DNA from: Bacteroidota bacterium
GTDB taxonomy: Bacteria; Bacteroidota; Bacteroidia; Chitinophagales; Chitinophagaceae
Assembly: GCA_023429825.1 (NCBI GenBank)
Contig: JAEZDC010000108.1
Span: 1-47,483 of the forward strand
DNA length: 47,483 nucleotides
Reading direction: 5' to 3'
In this document: one piece after another, positions 16,553-25,771 of the stretch
How the letters are laid out: each line of letters starts with the position of its first letter
Position numbering within the stretch: the first letter of the stretch is position 1
Made by a program: the position numbers and the translations under genes
Notes under the pieces: model-generated
Database searches by the model: none
The model's input: only the letters and a program-made list of their open reading frames with translations
Told to the model about the DNA's origin: nothing

Positions 16553-17479
16553 TCATTTTTTTAAAAGATCGTCTAACGCAGTATTAAGAGAAGGATACAA
16601 GAAAGTAAATCCTTCTCTTTTTATTTTGTCACTATTCACTGTTGCGCTCTTCAATACTTCAACACTCATCTCTCCCAGCATTATTTTTAATATGAAAGAA
16701 GGCACATAAACAGGTACATAGAACTTCCCACGGAGCTTTTTTGCCAATGTTAATATCAGGTCTTTATTAGAGACAGGCTGCGGAGCAACGGCATTGTAAA
16801 CACCTTTGATACTTTCATTCTGAAGTGCTGACGCAAACATCCTGCAAACATCATCTATATGTATCCAACTTATCACTTGGTTTCCTGTTCCCAAGATTGT
16901 TGCTATGCCTCTCCTGATAGGCTTAGCAAATTCTTTTAATGCTCCTTCATTTTTTTTAAGCACGATCCCTATCCTAAACTTGACCAACCTCTTATTAAGA
17001 CTTTTAACCGGTTCTATTGCTTCCTCCCATAATCTGCATGTCTCTCCCAAGAAATGTTTATCGGCTTCAGCACCTTCAAGAAATCCATTCTGCCTACTTT
17101 CTGAAGTATCGGGCCCGTACCATCCAATTGCAGATGCGCTGATCACACATTTTATTTTGTTCGGTATTTCTTTTAAGGATTTTACAATCAGCTCACCGCT
17201 TTTTACTCTACTCCCTATTACCTCCTGCTTCCTTGAAGTTGTCCACCTTTTTTCTGCAACGTTTGCTCCTGCAAGATTAATTAGATAATCTGCTTCTTTA
17301 AAAGCGATCTCATCAATAATTTTAGTTTCAACATTCCATAGCGCATAACTTACGTTAGCTATAGCTGATTGTTTTTTACTTCTGCTAAGGATGATAACTT
17401 TATAGCCAAGAGACACTAAATGTTCTGTAAGCGGTGTACCGACCATCCCACTTCCTCCTGCAATTAGGACTGTTTCCAT
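16553..17479 (-). CDS. TIGR01777 family NAD(P)-dependent oxidoreductase (YfcH-like)
   Basis: A 308-residue extended short-chain dehydrogenase/epimerase-like protein. The Rossmann motif is GGSGMVGTPL (residues 8-17). The family-typical segments DYLINLAGANVAEKRWT, SGELIVKSLK, VISASAIGWYGP and VISWIHIDDVCRMFASAL are visible, and the C-terminal domain starts near GVYNAVAPQPVSNKDL. Family members are linked to cell-division or nucleotide-sugar-like chemistry but the substrate is not established. It converges with the ABC-2 permease gene; the two stop codons are directly adjacent. Confidence 0.9.
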   Translation of the reverse strand: METVLIAGGSGMVGTPLTEHLVSLGYKVIILSRSKKQSAIANVSYALWNVETKIIDEIAFKEADYLINLAGANVAEKRWTTSRKQEVIGSRVKSGELIVKSLKEIPNKIKCVISASAIGWYGPDTSESRQNGFLEGAEADKHFLGETCRLWEEAIEPVKSLNKRLVKFRIGIVLKKNEGALKEFAKPIRRGIATILGTGNQVISWIHIDDVCRMFASALQNESIKGVYNAVAPQPVSNKDLILTLAKKLRGKFYVPVYVPSFILKIMLGEMSVEVLKSATVNSDKIKREGFTFLYPSLNTALDDLLKK

Positions 17480-17511
17480 GCTTCAATTTGAACTTGGAAG
17501 ATAGATATAAA

Positions 17512-17545
17512 ATAAAAAGAGGCTGTCATTGAAGACAACCTCTTT
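17512..17545 (-). terminator. Terminator of the M4 peptidase gene
   Basis: On the minus strand the stem AAAGAGGTTGTC/GACAGCCTCTTT (one mismatch) with a 6-nt loop is followed by TTTTTATTTT. It begins 16 bp after the stop at 17562. Confidence 0.85.
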
Positions 17546-17561
17546 CTTTACTGATGATCTG

Positions 17562-20500
17562 CTATTGCTTGATTAGTTGATTTGTACTTATCAGGATGCC
17601 TTTATCGTTTGTAACTCTCACCTGGTAAGTGCCACTTGAAAGCCTGCCGATGTTCAGCATTACAGTTGATGTTCCTTTTGCTAAAGACTGCCGTTGGCTC
17701 ATTACAACTTGTCCTTTGCTATCCAATACATCTATTCTGAAATTACTACTTTCAACTGCTGTGATCTGAAGATTAGATATAGTTGATGCAGGATTTGGAT
17801 ATAACTGAGCTTTTGGAGCAACCTTTATATTCTCCACATCGGTAACAGATTGTCTTAAGCCGAGGATAGAAGTTGCACAACCTAGAGCAAATGAACCTAT
17901 CGGCTTATCATTTATTGTGAAAGTGAATATACCGCCTGCACCAGGTATTTCTGTATACGTTGGTTGGTACTTACGTGTATTGTTTGATGCAGCACCCGTA
18001 TAAGATGCAGCACTTACATGATACACAAGGAATGAACTTCTTGACCTGTTTGTTGCAAGTTCTAAAGCTTTCAGTTCAGCTTCTGTATAGTAGAAACTAA
18101 AAGACGTAGAGGCTTTGTAGATCAAAGATGGCTCTACTCTTACCACTTTATCTGCTACTTTATGCAATCCATCATTTCCATAATACAAGTTGAATGCACC
18201 ATTACCTGCTCTCTCAATGTAGGCGTTAGTACAGCCGAAGCTCTTTCCTGAGTTATTGTTGATGTTAGCAATCACTTCTCCATCTTGCACACTATAAAAG
18301 TTAACAGATTGCCCGGCGAGTACCATTTCTCTAGAATTGTTACCCAGATCGTTCTCTATAGTTTTACTTTCTCCTGTTACTGAGAAATTGTCAATTGAAA
18401 CGCTTTCAGGGCCACCTGCATTTGTATCATTGAACCATTTAAATCCGATATAAAAACGCTTGTTGGCAAGGAATGCAGGCAATGCCATATCGAATGAACC
18501 TGAAGTCGGGGTTAAAGAACAGAAAGGACCAAATCCATCTGAAGTAACATTCAATTCCGTAAAGTTTATTCCATCGTAAGAATACACTACTGCCATGTAA
18601 TCAAACACCCCGAAGTTCTCAGGATTCAATCCATTTGCATCAACTTCTCCCTGTACTCTATAATCGAATTTAATTCTCAGTTTATTTAATCCTGCTGCAT
18701 CGATGATTGGTGCAGAAGCTATAGTTGAAGCAGGGCTTGCGCTATTGTATGTTCCTGGTAATAATTGAACGCCACTAACTAAAGGTGTGATCTTCAATTG
18801 CCCATCCCAGACTCCCCAATTATTGTCACTTACCACTTCTGATGATACATTCCAACCCGAAGGAAGATTAAAGCCATTCGCAATTCCATCAAAATTGCTA
18901 CCCGTTAAAGTTCGGGAACCACTGCCAATTATTGGAGTGATATCATCTTCATTAATATTGATCGTGTAATTATTGTTTACTAGTAAATTCCCTGCATTAA
19001 TAATTGCAATAGATAAATTAATTATTTCGTTGGCCTCAACTATAGCATCGTTCTTTATAAACACACTTAGGTCAACGATCTTATTCGCTGATGTAGTGTT
19101 TGATAAAGTAGTAATCGGTAATCTATAATCCAGATTATTAGAAGCAGAACCAGATGCAGTGATAGTAGCTGATGAGCTTGCAGGTAACAACACTTTTATC
19201 TTATATTCCTTTTCAGCATCACAACCTGCACCTGCATCACCTTCATTAATAGTTATGCCTGGCTGAAACACAAATCCATAAGTAGATGTACAAGAGGCGC
19301 CATTGTATTGACTACCTACACCTACTGCATACCATGCATTCATGACAGACTGCACTGCCGGTGAACATGCATCACCTGAGATCACTGTAGCCGCTGCGAT
19401 AGAAGCTTCCCTGGCTTCAGCATATGTAGCCGTAGAGCTTAGCATCAGTTCCATCATGTAAGCTATCTTTTCGGAAAGTTCGAATCCAATACCAGTTACT
19501 GAGTAAGCATTACCCAGGTCATTTATGCCATCATCAGAATCTGCTCTTGCGTATTGACCATCCGGCCCCGAACCGTTATGCGATCCAACTGTAATAAGGT
19601 AAAACCATTTGTTCAACACTCCACTGTTATTATGCACCCCGCAATAATCATTTGCAAGATCAGGAGCACAATCTGGATTTGACCAGTTTTCTCCACCATA
19701 GGTATCTGGATTTCCTGCTGCTTTTGGGTTATCCATTCGTCTGAGCGGATTATCATATGTAGCACCTATTTGTTCACCGATATAGAAAGGCCTGTAAATA
19801 TTGGCGAATGCATTATCAACAGATCTTATTGCATAATGCTCAACGCAAGCTGCCCAGATATCACTAAGTGCTTCATTCATTGCACCGGATTCTTTTTCAT
19901 AAACAAGATCAGAAGTATAACTACATATTCCATGGCCGATCTCATGCCCGCAAACATCTAACGATGTAAGTGCCTTGTAGCCGAGCGGAGTTGCAGTACC
20001 AGAACCATCGCCATAAGTCATATAACTGCCATTCCAGAAAGCGTTGTCATAAGCAGGACCATAGTGCACAAAGCTTTTGATCTTACTATCCCTATCATCA
20101 AAGCTTCTACGATTGTGATGGTTAAGCCAATAATCATACACAATACCAGCGCCCCAATGAGCATCCCACGCGATGTCGTCATTTTCTGCTTCAAAAGCGC
20201 CTTGTTCTCCGGTTCCATTTTGTAATGGATCAGAACGTTTGTGTTCAGATAGTGTCCAGTTATTATCAACATCGGTAAATGACTTCCCTTGAATGTATAA
20301 ATAAGGGATATTTAATGGTAATCCTCCCACCCCATTCATATCATACGTTTCTATTCCCTTTCCTCGGGAATCATCAATTAAAGTCCATGTAGCAGTTCCA
20401 GGAATATATATTTCTGTAGTAGGATGACTGGAAACCAATAAACCTCCACTATGAGGATCAAGGCCGCTGATCAGTTTTGTTTTGATTTGTCTTTCTCCTG

Positions 20501-21299
20501 CATACCTGGTTTTAACCGTTGTACTTACTGAAGTACCATCTGCATGTTTAATGATTGCATCGTATAATAATATTTTACCGTTTTGAGCATCTACATAAAC
20601 CCATCCTCTGCTTAAAGGTTCCGCTGCATAAATATTAAATTTGTATGCTAGCCTCATTTCAGCTACGCCTTGCTTAGTAAAATCTTTAATGATCACTAAT
20701 TCACCTTTAGAAGTAACTTCTGCAAGTTCTTTTGCAAGTGCGTCTTTTAGTCTCAGATCGGTAGCTGCATTTATCTTTTCCCTGATCTCTTCCTCAGCAT
20801 ATTTCTTTGCGTTTACTCTCCGCTTAGCATATGCTAAGGCTTGTTCAGCAGTTAGTAAAGGCCGCGTTTCTAATGTGTTTGGAACCTGGAACCATGATCC
20901 ACTGTACATAGTCACATTTCCATAATTAAAAAATGCTTTGAACTTAGATCTATCTACTTTTATCCCTTTGTAGTACTGTTGATATTCCTGTACTTCAAGT
21001 GTAGTAGTGTACACTTGTTTATCCAGTTGCAAAGCATCAATACCTAGTCTTAGTTCAAGAAAATTTTCCAGTTTTTGTTTGGCTGTACTTCTGTCATAAG
21101 TCATCCTTTTATGATCCATCTGGATCAATACAGGAGATTGAGTAAGTGGTGAAATAGATACGTTCTTTACCACGGGATCTGCATAGATCTTCCTTTTGAT
21201 TTCTTCAATTTGTTGAGGTGTTCTTTGTGCAAAGAGCGAAATAGCAGCAATGTTCATTATTAGCAATAAACAATTGCCTTTAAATAAAGGTGTTTTCAT
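17562..21299 (-). CDS. Secreted M4 (thermolysin-like) metallopeptidase with T9SS type A sorting domain
   Basis: A 1245-residue exported protein. Order: signal peptide (ends about ISLFAQ), FTP/PepSY-type propeptide (VEVQEYQQYYKGIKVDRSKFKAF region), M4 catalytic domain, Calx-beta-like domain (about 700-800: GFVFQPGITINEGDAG), a beta-sandwich region, and a C-terminal sorting domain (YPNPASTISNLQI...GTYQVRVTNDKG). Zinc ligands are H452 and H456 of HEIGH and E476 in GAMNEALSDIW, with catalytic E453; the 20-residue H-to-E spacing equals thermolysin. It should be secreted through type IX secretion and anchored or released at the surface. Complete, with its own terminator. Confidence 0.93.
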   Translation of the reverse strand: MKTPLFKGNCLLLIMNIAAISLFAQRTPQQIEEIKRKIYADPVVKNVSISPLTQSPVLIQMDHKRMTYDRSTAKQKLENFLELRLGIDALQLDKQVYTTTLEVQEYQQYYKGIKVDRSKFKAFFNYGNVTMYSGSWFQVPNTLETRPLLTAEQALAYAKRRVNAKKYAEEEIREKINAATDLRLKDALAKELAEVTSKGELVIIKDFTKQGVAEMRLAYKFNIYAAEPLSRGWVYVDAQNGKILLYDAIIKHADGTSVSTTVKTRYAGERQIKTKLISGLDPHSGGLLVSSHPTTEIYIPGTATWTLIDDSRGKGIETYDMNGVGGLPLNIPYLYIQGKSFTDVDNNWTLSEHKRSDPLQNGTGEQGAFEAENDDIAWDAHWGAGIVYDYWLNHHNRRSFDDRDSKIKSFVHYGPAYDNAFWNGSYMTYGDGSGTATPLGYKALTSLDVCGHEIGHGICSYTSDLVYEKESGAMNEALSDIWAACVEHYAIRSVDNAFANIYRPFYIGEQIGATYDNPLRRMDNPKAAGNPDTYGGENWSNPDCAPDLANDYCGVHNNSGVLNKWFYLITVGSHNGSGPDGQYARADSDDGINDLGNAYSVTGIGFELSEKIAYMMELMLSSTATYAEAREASIAAATVISGDACSPAVQSVMNAWYAVGVGSQYNGASCTSTYGFVFQPGITINEGDAGAGCDAEKEYKIKVLLPASSSATITASGSASNNLDYRLPITTLSNTTSANKIVDLSVFIKNDAIVEANEIINLSIAIINAGNLLVNNNYTININEDDITPIIGSGSRTLTGSNFDGIANGFNLPSGWNVSSEVVSDNNWGVWDGQLKITPLVSGVQLLPGTYNSASPASTIASAPIIDAAGLNKLRIKFDYRVQGEVDANGLNPENFGVFDYMAVVYSYDGINFTELNVTSDGFGPFCSLTPTSGSFDMALPAFLANKRFYIGFKWFNDTNAGGPESVSIDNFSVTGESKTIENDLGNNSREMVLAGQSVNFYSVQDGEVIANINNNSGKSFGCTNAYIERAGNGAFNLYYGNDGLHKVADKVVRVEPSLIYKASTSFSFYYTEAELKALELATNRSRSSFLVYHVSAASYTGAASNNTRKYQPTYTEIPGAGGIFTFTINDKPIGSFALGCATSILGLRQSVTDVENIKVAPKAQLYPNPASTISNLQITAVESSNFRIDVLDSKGQVVMSQRQSLAKGTSTVMLNIGRLSSGTYQVRVTNDKGILISTNQLIKQ

Positions 21300-21601
21300 A
21301 CCATGGTTTGATTTGTGTGAAGAGATAGTGGCCTATAAACAGGTCTTCTTGTAGCAAGCGAATAAATTTTGTGATGGATCGTTGTGAAAAATCTTACTCA
21401 ACTAGCTTGCCATTCTTAATAAAACGTTAATGGAAGAAAATAAATCAAGAACAGAAGATTCTAAAACAAGGCTTTGTAAAACAATAATTTATAGTTGCAT
21501 AAGCAACGGTTGCATCTTTAACTAACCACAATTTTGGTATTATCACACGAAAACTTGTAGAGTTGAATACCTAAAAACAGAGACATTAAGCTCAATTCAG
21601 A
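21300..21601. other. Intergenic region without a recognisable feature
   Basis: AT-rich spacer between the M4 peptidase start and the haloperoxidase-like stop. No perfect TAnnTTTG element, RNA gene or repeat was found. It must contain the M4 gene promoter. Confidence 0.5.
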
Positions 21602-22948
21602 TCAACGATGAAGTTTGAATTTTTGGATTACATGCTTTGCTACTAAACTTCCTAACATGTTGCCTTGCTCAATAGAATATCTGTAATGTATGCCACCATA
21701 TAATCTTGACATACCAGCTTCGTTTGCGGCCTCAAGTATAGTGGGATATGTTCTTGCAGGCATCCCTATTGTTTCATAACTCCTGTCTACAACTTTACAT
21801 TTATCTCCAAAAACAGTAGTTAGTGCAGTTGCCGCAGCTGTTGATAAAGTAGCATGTGCCGCAGGAAATTCAGGGTGAGGAGGTGTTTCTATTAATGGCT
21901 GCCAGTTTTTGTCAATATGTTGCTGAATATAAGTAACAGGTCTTAGCACATTGAATGTATATTTTCCTTTCCAAGCCAATATAGAAGCGTCATGCATGGC
22001 GATTGCCATTTGCACATAAGCAGTTAGAGATTTAACTAATGAAATCTCATTCTCCTTAATAAGACCTGATAAAATTGAAGTCCAATGTCCAAATACAGTT
22101 AAATAAGCTCCGTTCGGTGAATCATCCCAATACAACGCAGTTGCTTTCTGATCAGGTGTAAGATGAGTGGTTATATTATATACCTCCTGAGCCATTCTAT
22201 AGAATGAAGAAGCTTTGTTTGAAGAATAAACAGGCTTATCTAAGACAAATGCCTTTTGAAGGTTTGGCGACATTGATCTACATTCACTCCAAAAAGGAGC
22301 CGCAGGTTTAATTGCAGGCACCCAAGTCCCTTCAGCCCGCACAGGCTTGTAAATCTTTTTCGAATCAGAACCATCTGTTTTACTCCAAGCAATTACCGCT
22401 TTTGCAACGGTTTGGCCAAAGAGAGACGACTCTTCAATAGAAGCCTGATCATCTGCTTGGCTAAAAGCTTCATAAATTGAAACCTCCAGTGAATCAATTG
22501 ACGCAGCACATGTTCCAAAACTTCCGTAAAAAAACTTAAGCATAGTTGCATATGCTGCGTTCAAACTGATGTCACAGTTAAAGTTCTTTTTTAAGGGTAA
22601 GGGTTGAAAATTATATTCTGGCAACTGGCCAGATAAAGAATAAAAAGAACTATAACCAGGAACCACACTTTCATATGCAGCTATAGCTGTATAAGAAAAA
22701 TGTCTTGAATAAGCTACATGGCTAATCCCTGTTGCTTTCTTTACTAATTTGCAATGAAGGTTGAGCCATTTAGATAAAGTATGCTCATCTTTTATCAAGT
22801 GCTTTTCTTGAGTTACTCCAAAATAAATAACTGTACTCATGCATGTGCTGGATACAATCAGCACAAGAGCTATCATTATAGTTGAAGTTCTCACGACGTT
22901 CAGGATTGTAATGCAAATTGTAGAAATCATGAGAGTCATAACATTCAA
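21602..22948 (-). CDS. Vanadium-dependent haloperoxidase / PAP2-like phosphatase family protein
   Basis: A 448-residue exported or membrane-anchored protein. The vanadate/phosphate site is partly visible: KYTFNVLRP (Lys-x6-Arg-Pro), PEFPAAH with H365, and SRLYGGIH with H421. Compared with the usual PSGH and SRx5Hx3D signatures the serine-glycine is replaced by AA and the final Asp by Ser (HYRYS). It may oxidise halides or act as an acid phosphatase. The first ~40 residues are hydrophobic; a start at 22876 (Met25) would give a more compact signal. An AraC regulator gene ends 22 bp upstream on the same strand, suggesting an operon. Confidence 0.82.
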   Translation of the reverse strand: MNVMTLMISTICITILNVVRTSTIMIALVLIVSSTCMSTVIYFGVTQEKHLIKDEHTLSKWLNLHCKLVKKATGISHVAYSRHFSYTAIAAYESVVPGYSSFYSLSGQLPEYNFQPLPLKKNFNCDISLNAAYATMLKFFYGSFGTCAASIDSLEVSIYEAFSQADDQASIEESSLFGQTVAKAVIAWSKTDGSDSKKIYKPVRAEGTWVPAIKPAAPFWSECRSMSPNLQKAFVLDKPVYSSNKASSFYRMAQEVYNITTHLTPDQKATALYWDDSPNGAYLTVFGHWTSILSGLIKENEISLVKSLTAYVQMAIAMHDASILAWKGKYTFNVLRPVTYIQQHIDKNWQPLIETPPHPEFPAAHATLSTAAATALTTVFGDKCKVVDRSYETIGMPARTYPTILEAANEAGMSRLYGGIHYRYSIEQGNMLGSLVAKHVIQKFKLHR

Positions 22949-22970
22949 AAAAGTTCAATTTTTTTACAGA

Positions 22971-23843
22971 TTAGCTCAGTTGCAGCATTTCCGCTCTCTT
23001 TCGGTATTCGATAGGTGTAAATCCGGTTTTCTGCCTGAATATTCTGCTGAAATGGGTTGAATTTTCAAACCCGCAGTCGAAAGATATGCTAGCCACAGAA
23101 TCTTTTGTCTGTAATAAAAGCTTTTGGGCATGTTCAATCTTTTTTTGAATTACCCATTTACCCGGCGTTGTTTTATAGATTGATTGAAAATCTCTTTTAA
23201 AAGAAGAAATACTTCGATTGGTCATTTTTGCATAAGCTTCCAGCGTAAGGTTATAAGAAAAATTATTTTCCATGATCTCACTTATAGAAGTTGCGTGCTG
23301 ATGCTTAATAGTCAGGAAATAATTATGTAGCACAGCATTGGCGGGGTTTCTTAATAAATGTACCAGAAGTTCCTTGAATTTTAACTCGATTAGCTCTACC
23401 GGCACAGCCTCTTCTGCTGTAAAGTACGGCACAATAGATTGATAAAACATATGCAACAACTTGTCACCATGAATCGGAATTATTGGTGCACTGGATTCAT
23501 AGGTCGGTTTTGTACCAGGAGAGTAGCTTTTTAGAAAGGAGTGAATAAAAGAATCAGGCATCATAAACACTAATACACAGAAAGGATCATCAAAAAACTG
23601 CTCTACTATACATGCACCTTTCTTAATAAAAGCTATAGACCCTCTTGTTAATGTAAGAGACTCAGCGGGAGTATGCAAAGTCTTTTTACCGGAAAGAACA
23701 TAATAAATGTAATTATGCTCAGACCATTTTGCAGCTTTCTTTACTTTAGTAGGGCAATCATAATTTAAAAAAAGCAGATCGTTACATGTAAACTGTTTAA
23801 AGTACTCAGGATTATTTATTACCAATTCCACATAGTTGATCAT
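22971..23843 (-). CDS. AraC family transcriptional regulator
   Basis: A 290-residue regulator. The N-terminal half is a cupin-like sensor domain (HNYIYYVLSGKKTLHTP, LTRGSIAFIKKGACIVEQF). The C-terminal ~100 residues contain the two helix-turn-helix motifs of AraC/XylS proteins: LTLEAYAKMTNRSISSFKRDFQ and DSVASISFDCGFENSTHFSRIF, followed by the signature KTGFTPIEYRKR. It is immediately upstream of, and cotranscribed with, the haloperoxidase-like gene, so it probably controls that gene in response to an unknown small molecule. No operator was identified. Confidence 0.92.
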   Translation of the reverse strand: MINYVELVINNPEYFKQFTCNDLLFLNYDCPTKVKKAAKWSEHNYIYYVLSGKKTLHTPAESLTLTRGSIAFIKKGACIVEQFFDDPFCVLVFMMPDSFIHSFLKSYSPGTKPTYESSAPIIPIHGDKLLHMFYQSIVPYFTAEEAVPVELIELKFKELLVHLLRNPANAVLHNYFLTIKHQHATSISEIMENNFSYNLTLEAYAKMTNRSISSFKRDFQSIYKTTPGKWVIQKKIEHAQKLLLQTKDSVASISFDCGFENSTHFSRIFRQKTGFTPIEYRKRAEMLQLS

Positions 23844-23973
23844 GATCTTTTTCAGGCAAATTACTTGAAATTGCTTTTTTTAACCACTGACAATAGTAAT
23901 CTGCTGCTTATAATTTTATTAAAGCGCCTTAGACTATGCGGATTTGAAAAATTGGTAACGGAAGAACTGTACT

Positions 23974-24237
23974 TTAATGTTGAGCCATTTTTTTCCAGCA
24001 AATTCGGTTCTGAAGTAGTTCCTTAAGTATATCCAAGATACATTCATTGGCAACAGGGCTACCACCATGTGGACTAATTTTATCATCCTCTTCTATAAAC
24101 GAAACAGAATCCCCAAACCTTTCTATTAATTCCCTATCTATAAAATTCACGGAATAAAAAGATGGGTATTGATCAACACTGCAAACGAGGTAACCGGAAT
24201 AACTTCTTCCCTGGAACTTGAAATGGATCGTTTCCAT
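23974..24237 (-). CDS. Small protein of unknown function
   Basis: An 87-residue protein beginning METIHFKFQGRSYSGYLVCS. Not recognised. The first half looks like a beta-rich domain (KFQGRSYSGYLVCS...FYSVNFIDRELIERFGDSVSFIEED) and the end is a helix (ANECILDILKELLQNRICWKKM). It has two cysteines and no membrane segment. An upstream in-frame ATG at 24267 would add ten residues (MNTLRPLRLN) and cannot be ruled out. It stands alone between the AraC gene and a 390-bp intergenic region. It is plausibly real because composition and coding pattern look normal. Confidence 0.55.
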   Translation of the reverse strand: METIHFKFQGRSYSGYLVCSVDQYPSFYSVNFIDRELIERFGDSVSFIEEDDKISPHGGSPVANECILDILKELLQNRICWKKMAQH

Positions 24238-24267
24238 ATTTAATCTCAACGGTCGCAGTGTGTTCAT

Positions 24268-24658
24268 ACGAGTTTAATAAAGCTGAGCAGAAAAGCCGCA
24301 ATTACCATTCCCCGATCTCTTTTATTTCATTTTTTAATATACTAATCCCAAAAAAAAAGCAGCTTATTACTAAGCTGCCGGTTTGTCTACTTGACTAAAG
24401 CCTACCTTTTTCTAAAGCCCTTCTAATCATTCATCCAATAACTTCTGTACGATGCAACATGAATGATTTTATTGCTACTGATCCTTTGGTTCGTCTACAC
24501 TATAAGAAATAAGAACTATGCCAAAGCATTATAGTGCTGCTTATGTTTTTTCTCTCTTTTAGATCACAAAGACGATCGTGGGCGATTTTTATCCACGTTG
24601 AATTTACCTAGATCTGCTTTGGCATAAATCTTTCATCGTGCTTACCAAAGGTTTATGA
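24268..24658 (-). other. 391-bp intergenic region with inverted repeats; possible small RNA
   Basis: No protein gene. It contains a strong minus-strand terminator (24350-24378) with no coding gene feeding it, a perfect 10-bp inverted repeat AATCATTCAT/ATGAATGATT (24425-24434, 24459-24468) and a perfect 11-bp inverted repeat ATGCCAAAGCA/TGCTTTGGCAT (24518-24528, 24615-24625). These would fit a structured minus-strand transcript ending at the terminator. No perfect promoter was found, so this remains a suggestion. Confidence 0.35.
24350..24378 (-). terminator. Orphan rho-independent terminator (minus strand)
   Basis: On the minus strand GCAGCTTA/TAAGCTGC, an 8-bp perfect stem with a 4-nt loop, is followed by nine T. 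The nearest gene to its right is on the opposite strand, so the transcript it ends is unknown. Confidence 0.8.
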
Positions 24659-25705
24659 ATGGATGTAGTGCTTGTAATCCTTAGCTGCATACTGATCGCC
24701 ACCGTGATCATTTCTGCTATTCACAAAAGTTATTGGCTCTTCAGGGTATTTGAATACCCACGATTTCAAAAGCTGGTGCTGATGCTGATTCTTGTAGCTG
24801 CATGGGGATACTTCCATCCATTTGAGAATTGGTTCTTCATTGTGTGCTTTGCCGGCCTTTTGATCTGCACTATCTACACCATCTACAAGATCTCTCCATA
24901 CACCTTTTTGAATAAGAAAGAGATGAAGCAGGTAAATAGTACTGCCGGTGAACACATCAGCATTTTTGCCGCCAACGTTTACCAGGAGAACAGGAATTAT
25001 AAAAAGATGCTGCAGCAGATAAAAGAAACAGATCCAGATATCATCTTTCTTTTAGAAACAGATCAAGGATGGGCTGACGCGATGCAGCCACTCGAAAAAA
25101 CGCATCCCTACATTCTACATGAGCCTTTAGACAATACTTATGGTCTTTTATTTTTCAGCAGGCTCGAAGTGATCAAAGGATCAGTGAAATATCTTGTACA
25201 AAAAGACATTCCTTCTATTGATGCAATCGTTCAGCTCCCATCGGGCCAAAAAGTGCAGTTGTACGGGCTACACCCTAAACCACCCGTTCCGAATGAAAAT
25301 CTCTATGCCACCGCAAAAGATAAAGAACTGATGAAAGTGGCGTTAAAAGTGCGCAAGTGTAACATGCCATGTATCGTGTTTGGTGATCTGAATGATGTAG
25401 CCTGGAGCCACACCACCGAACTGTTCCGTAAGACAAGTGAATTATTAGACCCCAGAAGAGGCCGTGGATTCTATAGTACATTTTCAGCAAAGAGTTGGTT
25501 CCTGAGATTCCCCCTGGATTATATTTTCTGTACAGAAGATTTTGGTTTAGTACAGATGAAAAGAATGCCACCAAACGGTTCCGACCATTTTGCTGTATTC
25601 ACCAAACTCGCTTACCAGGAAAAACTTGTGGCCGAACAAGAGCCGCCGAAAGCGGATGCATCAGAGCTGAATAAGGCTAAAGAAACCGCGAGTAAAGCGG
25701 CATAA
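24659..25705 (+). CDS. Endonuclease/exonuclease/phosphatase family protein, membrane-anchored
   Basis: A 348-residue protein with about three N-terminal transmembrane helices (residues 1-80) and a C-terminal EEP domain. The metal-dependent hydrolase motifs are present in order: ISIFAANVYQENRNY (Asn), IIFLLETDQGW (Glu), LYGLHPKPP (His), CIVFGDLNDVAWS (Asp/Asn), PLDYIFCTE (Asp) and GSDHFAVF (Asp-His). The active site is therefore intact; substrate (nucleic acid, phosphoinositide-like or sphingomyelin-like) cannot be told. The catalytic domain most likely faces the periplasm. The C-terminal 30 residues are charged and Ala/Lys-rich. It overlaps nothing and ends just before a minus-strand terminator. 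Confidence 0.9.
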   Translation: MDVVLVILSCILIATVIISAIHKSYWLFRVFEYPRFQKLVLMLILVAAWGYFHPFENWFFIVCFAGLLICTIYTIYKISPYTFLNKKEMKQVNSTAGEHISIFAANVYQENRNYKKMLQQIKETDPDIIFLLETDQGWADAMQPLEKTHPYILHEPLDNTYGLLFFSRLEVIKGSVKYLVQKDIPSIDAIVQLPSGQKVQLYGLHPKPPVPNENLYATAKDKELMKVALKVRKCNMPCIVFGDLNDVAWSHTTELFRKTSELLDPRRGRGFYSTFSAKSWFLRFPLDYIFCTEDFGLVQMKRMPPNGSDHFAVFTKLAYQEKLVAEQEPPKADASELNKAKETASKAA

Positions 25706-25731
25706 AAAAGCCCTGCTTAGACAAGCAAGGC
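25704..25731 (-). terminator. Terminator of the unknown helical protein gene
   Basis: On the minus strand GCCTTGCTT/AAGCAGGGC (one mismatch) with a 4-nt loop precedes TTTTTT. It lies 40 bp after the stop at 25772 and abuts the end of the convergent endonuclease gene. Confidence 0.75.
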
Positions 25732-25771
25732 GTCACCCTTAGAAAATGGAAATCGTAAGCCTACACAGATA

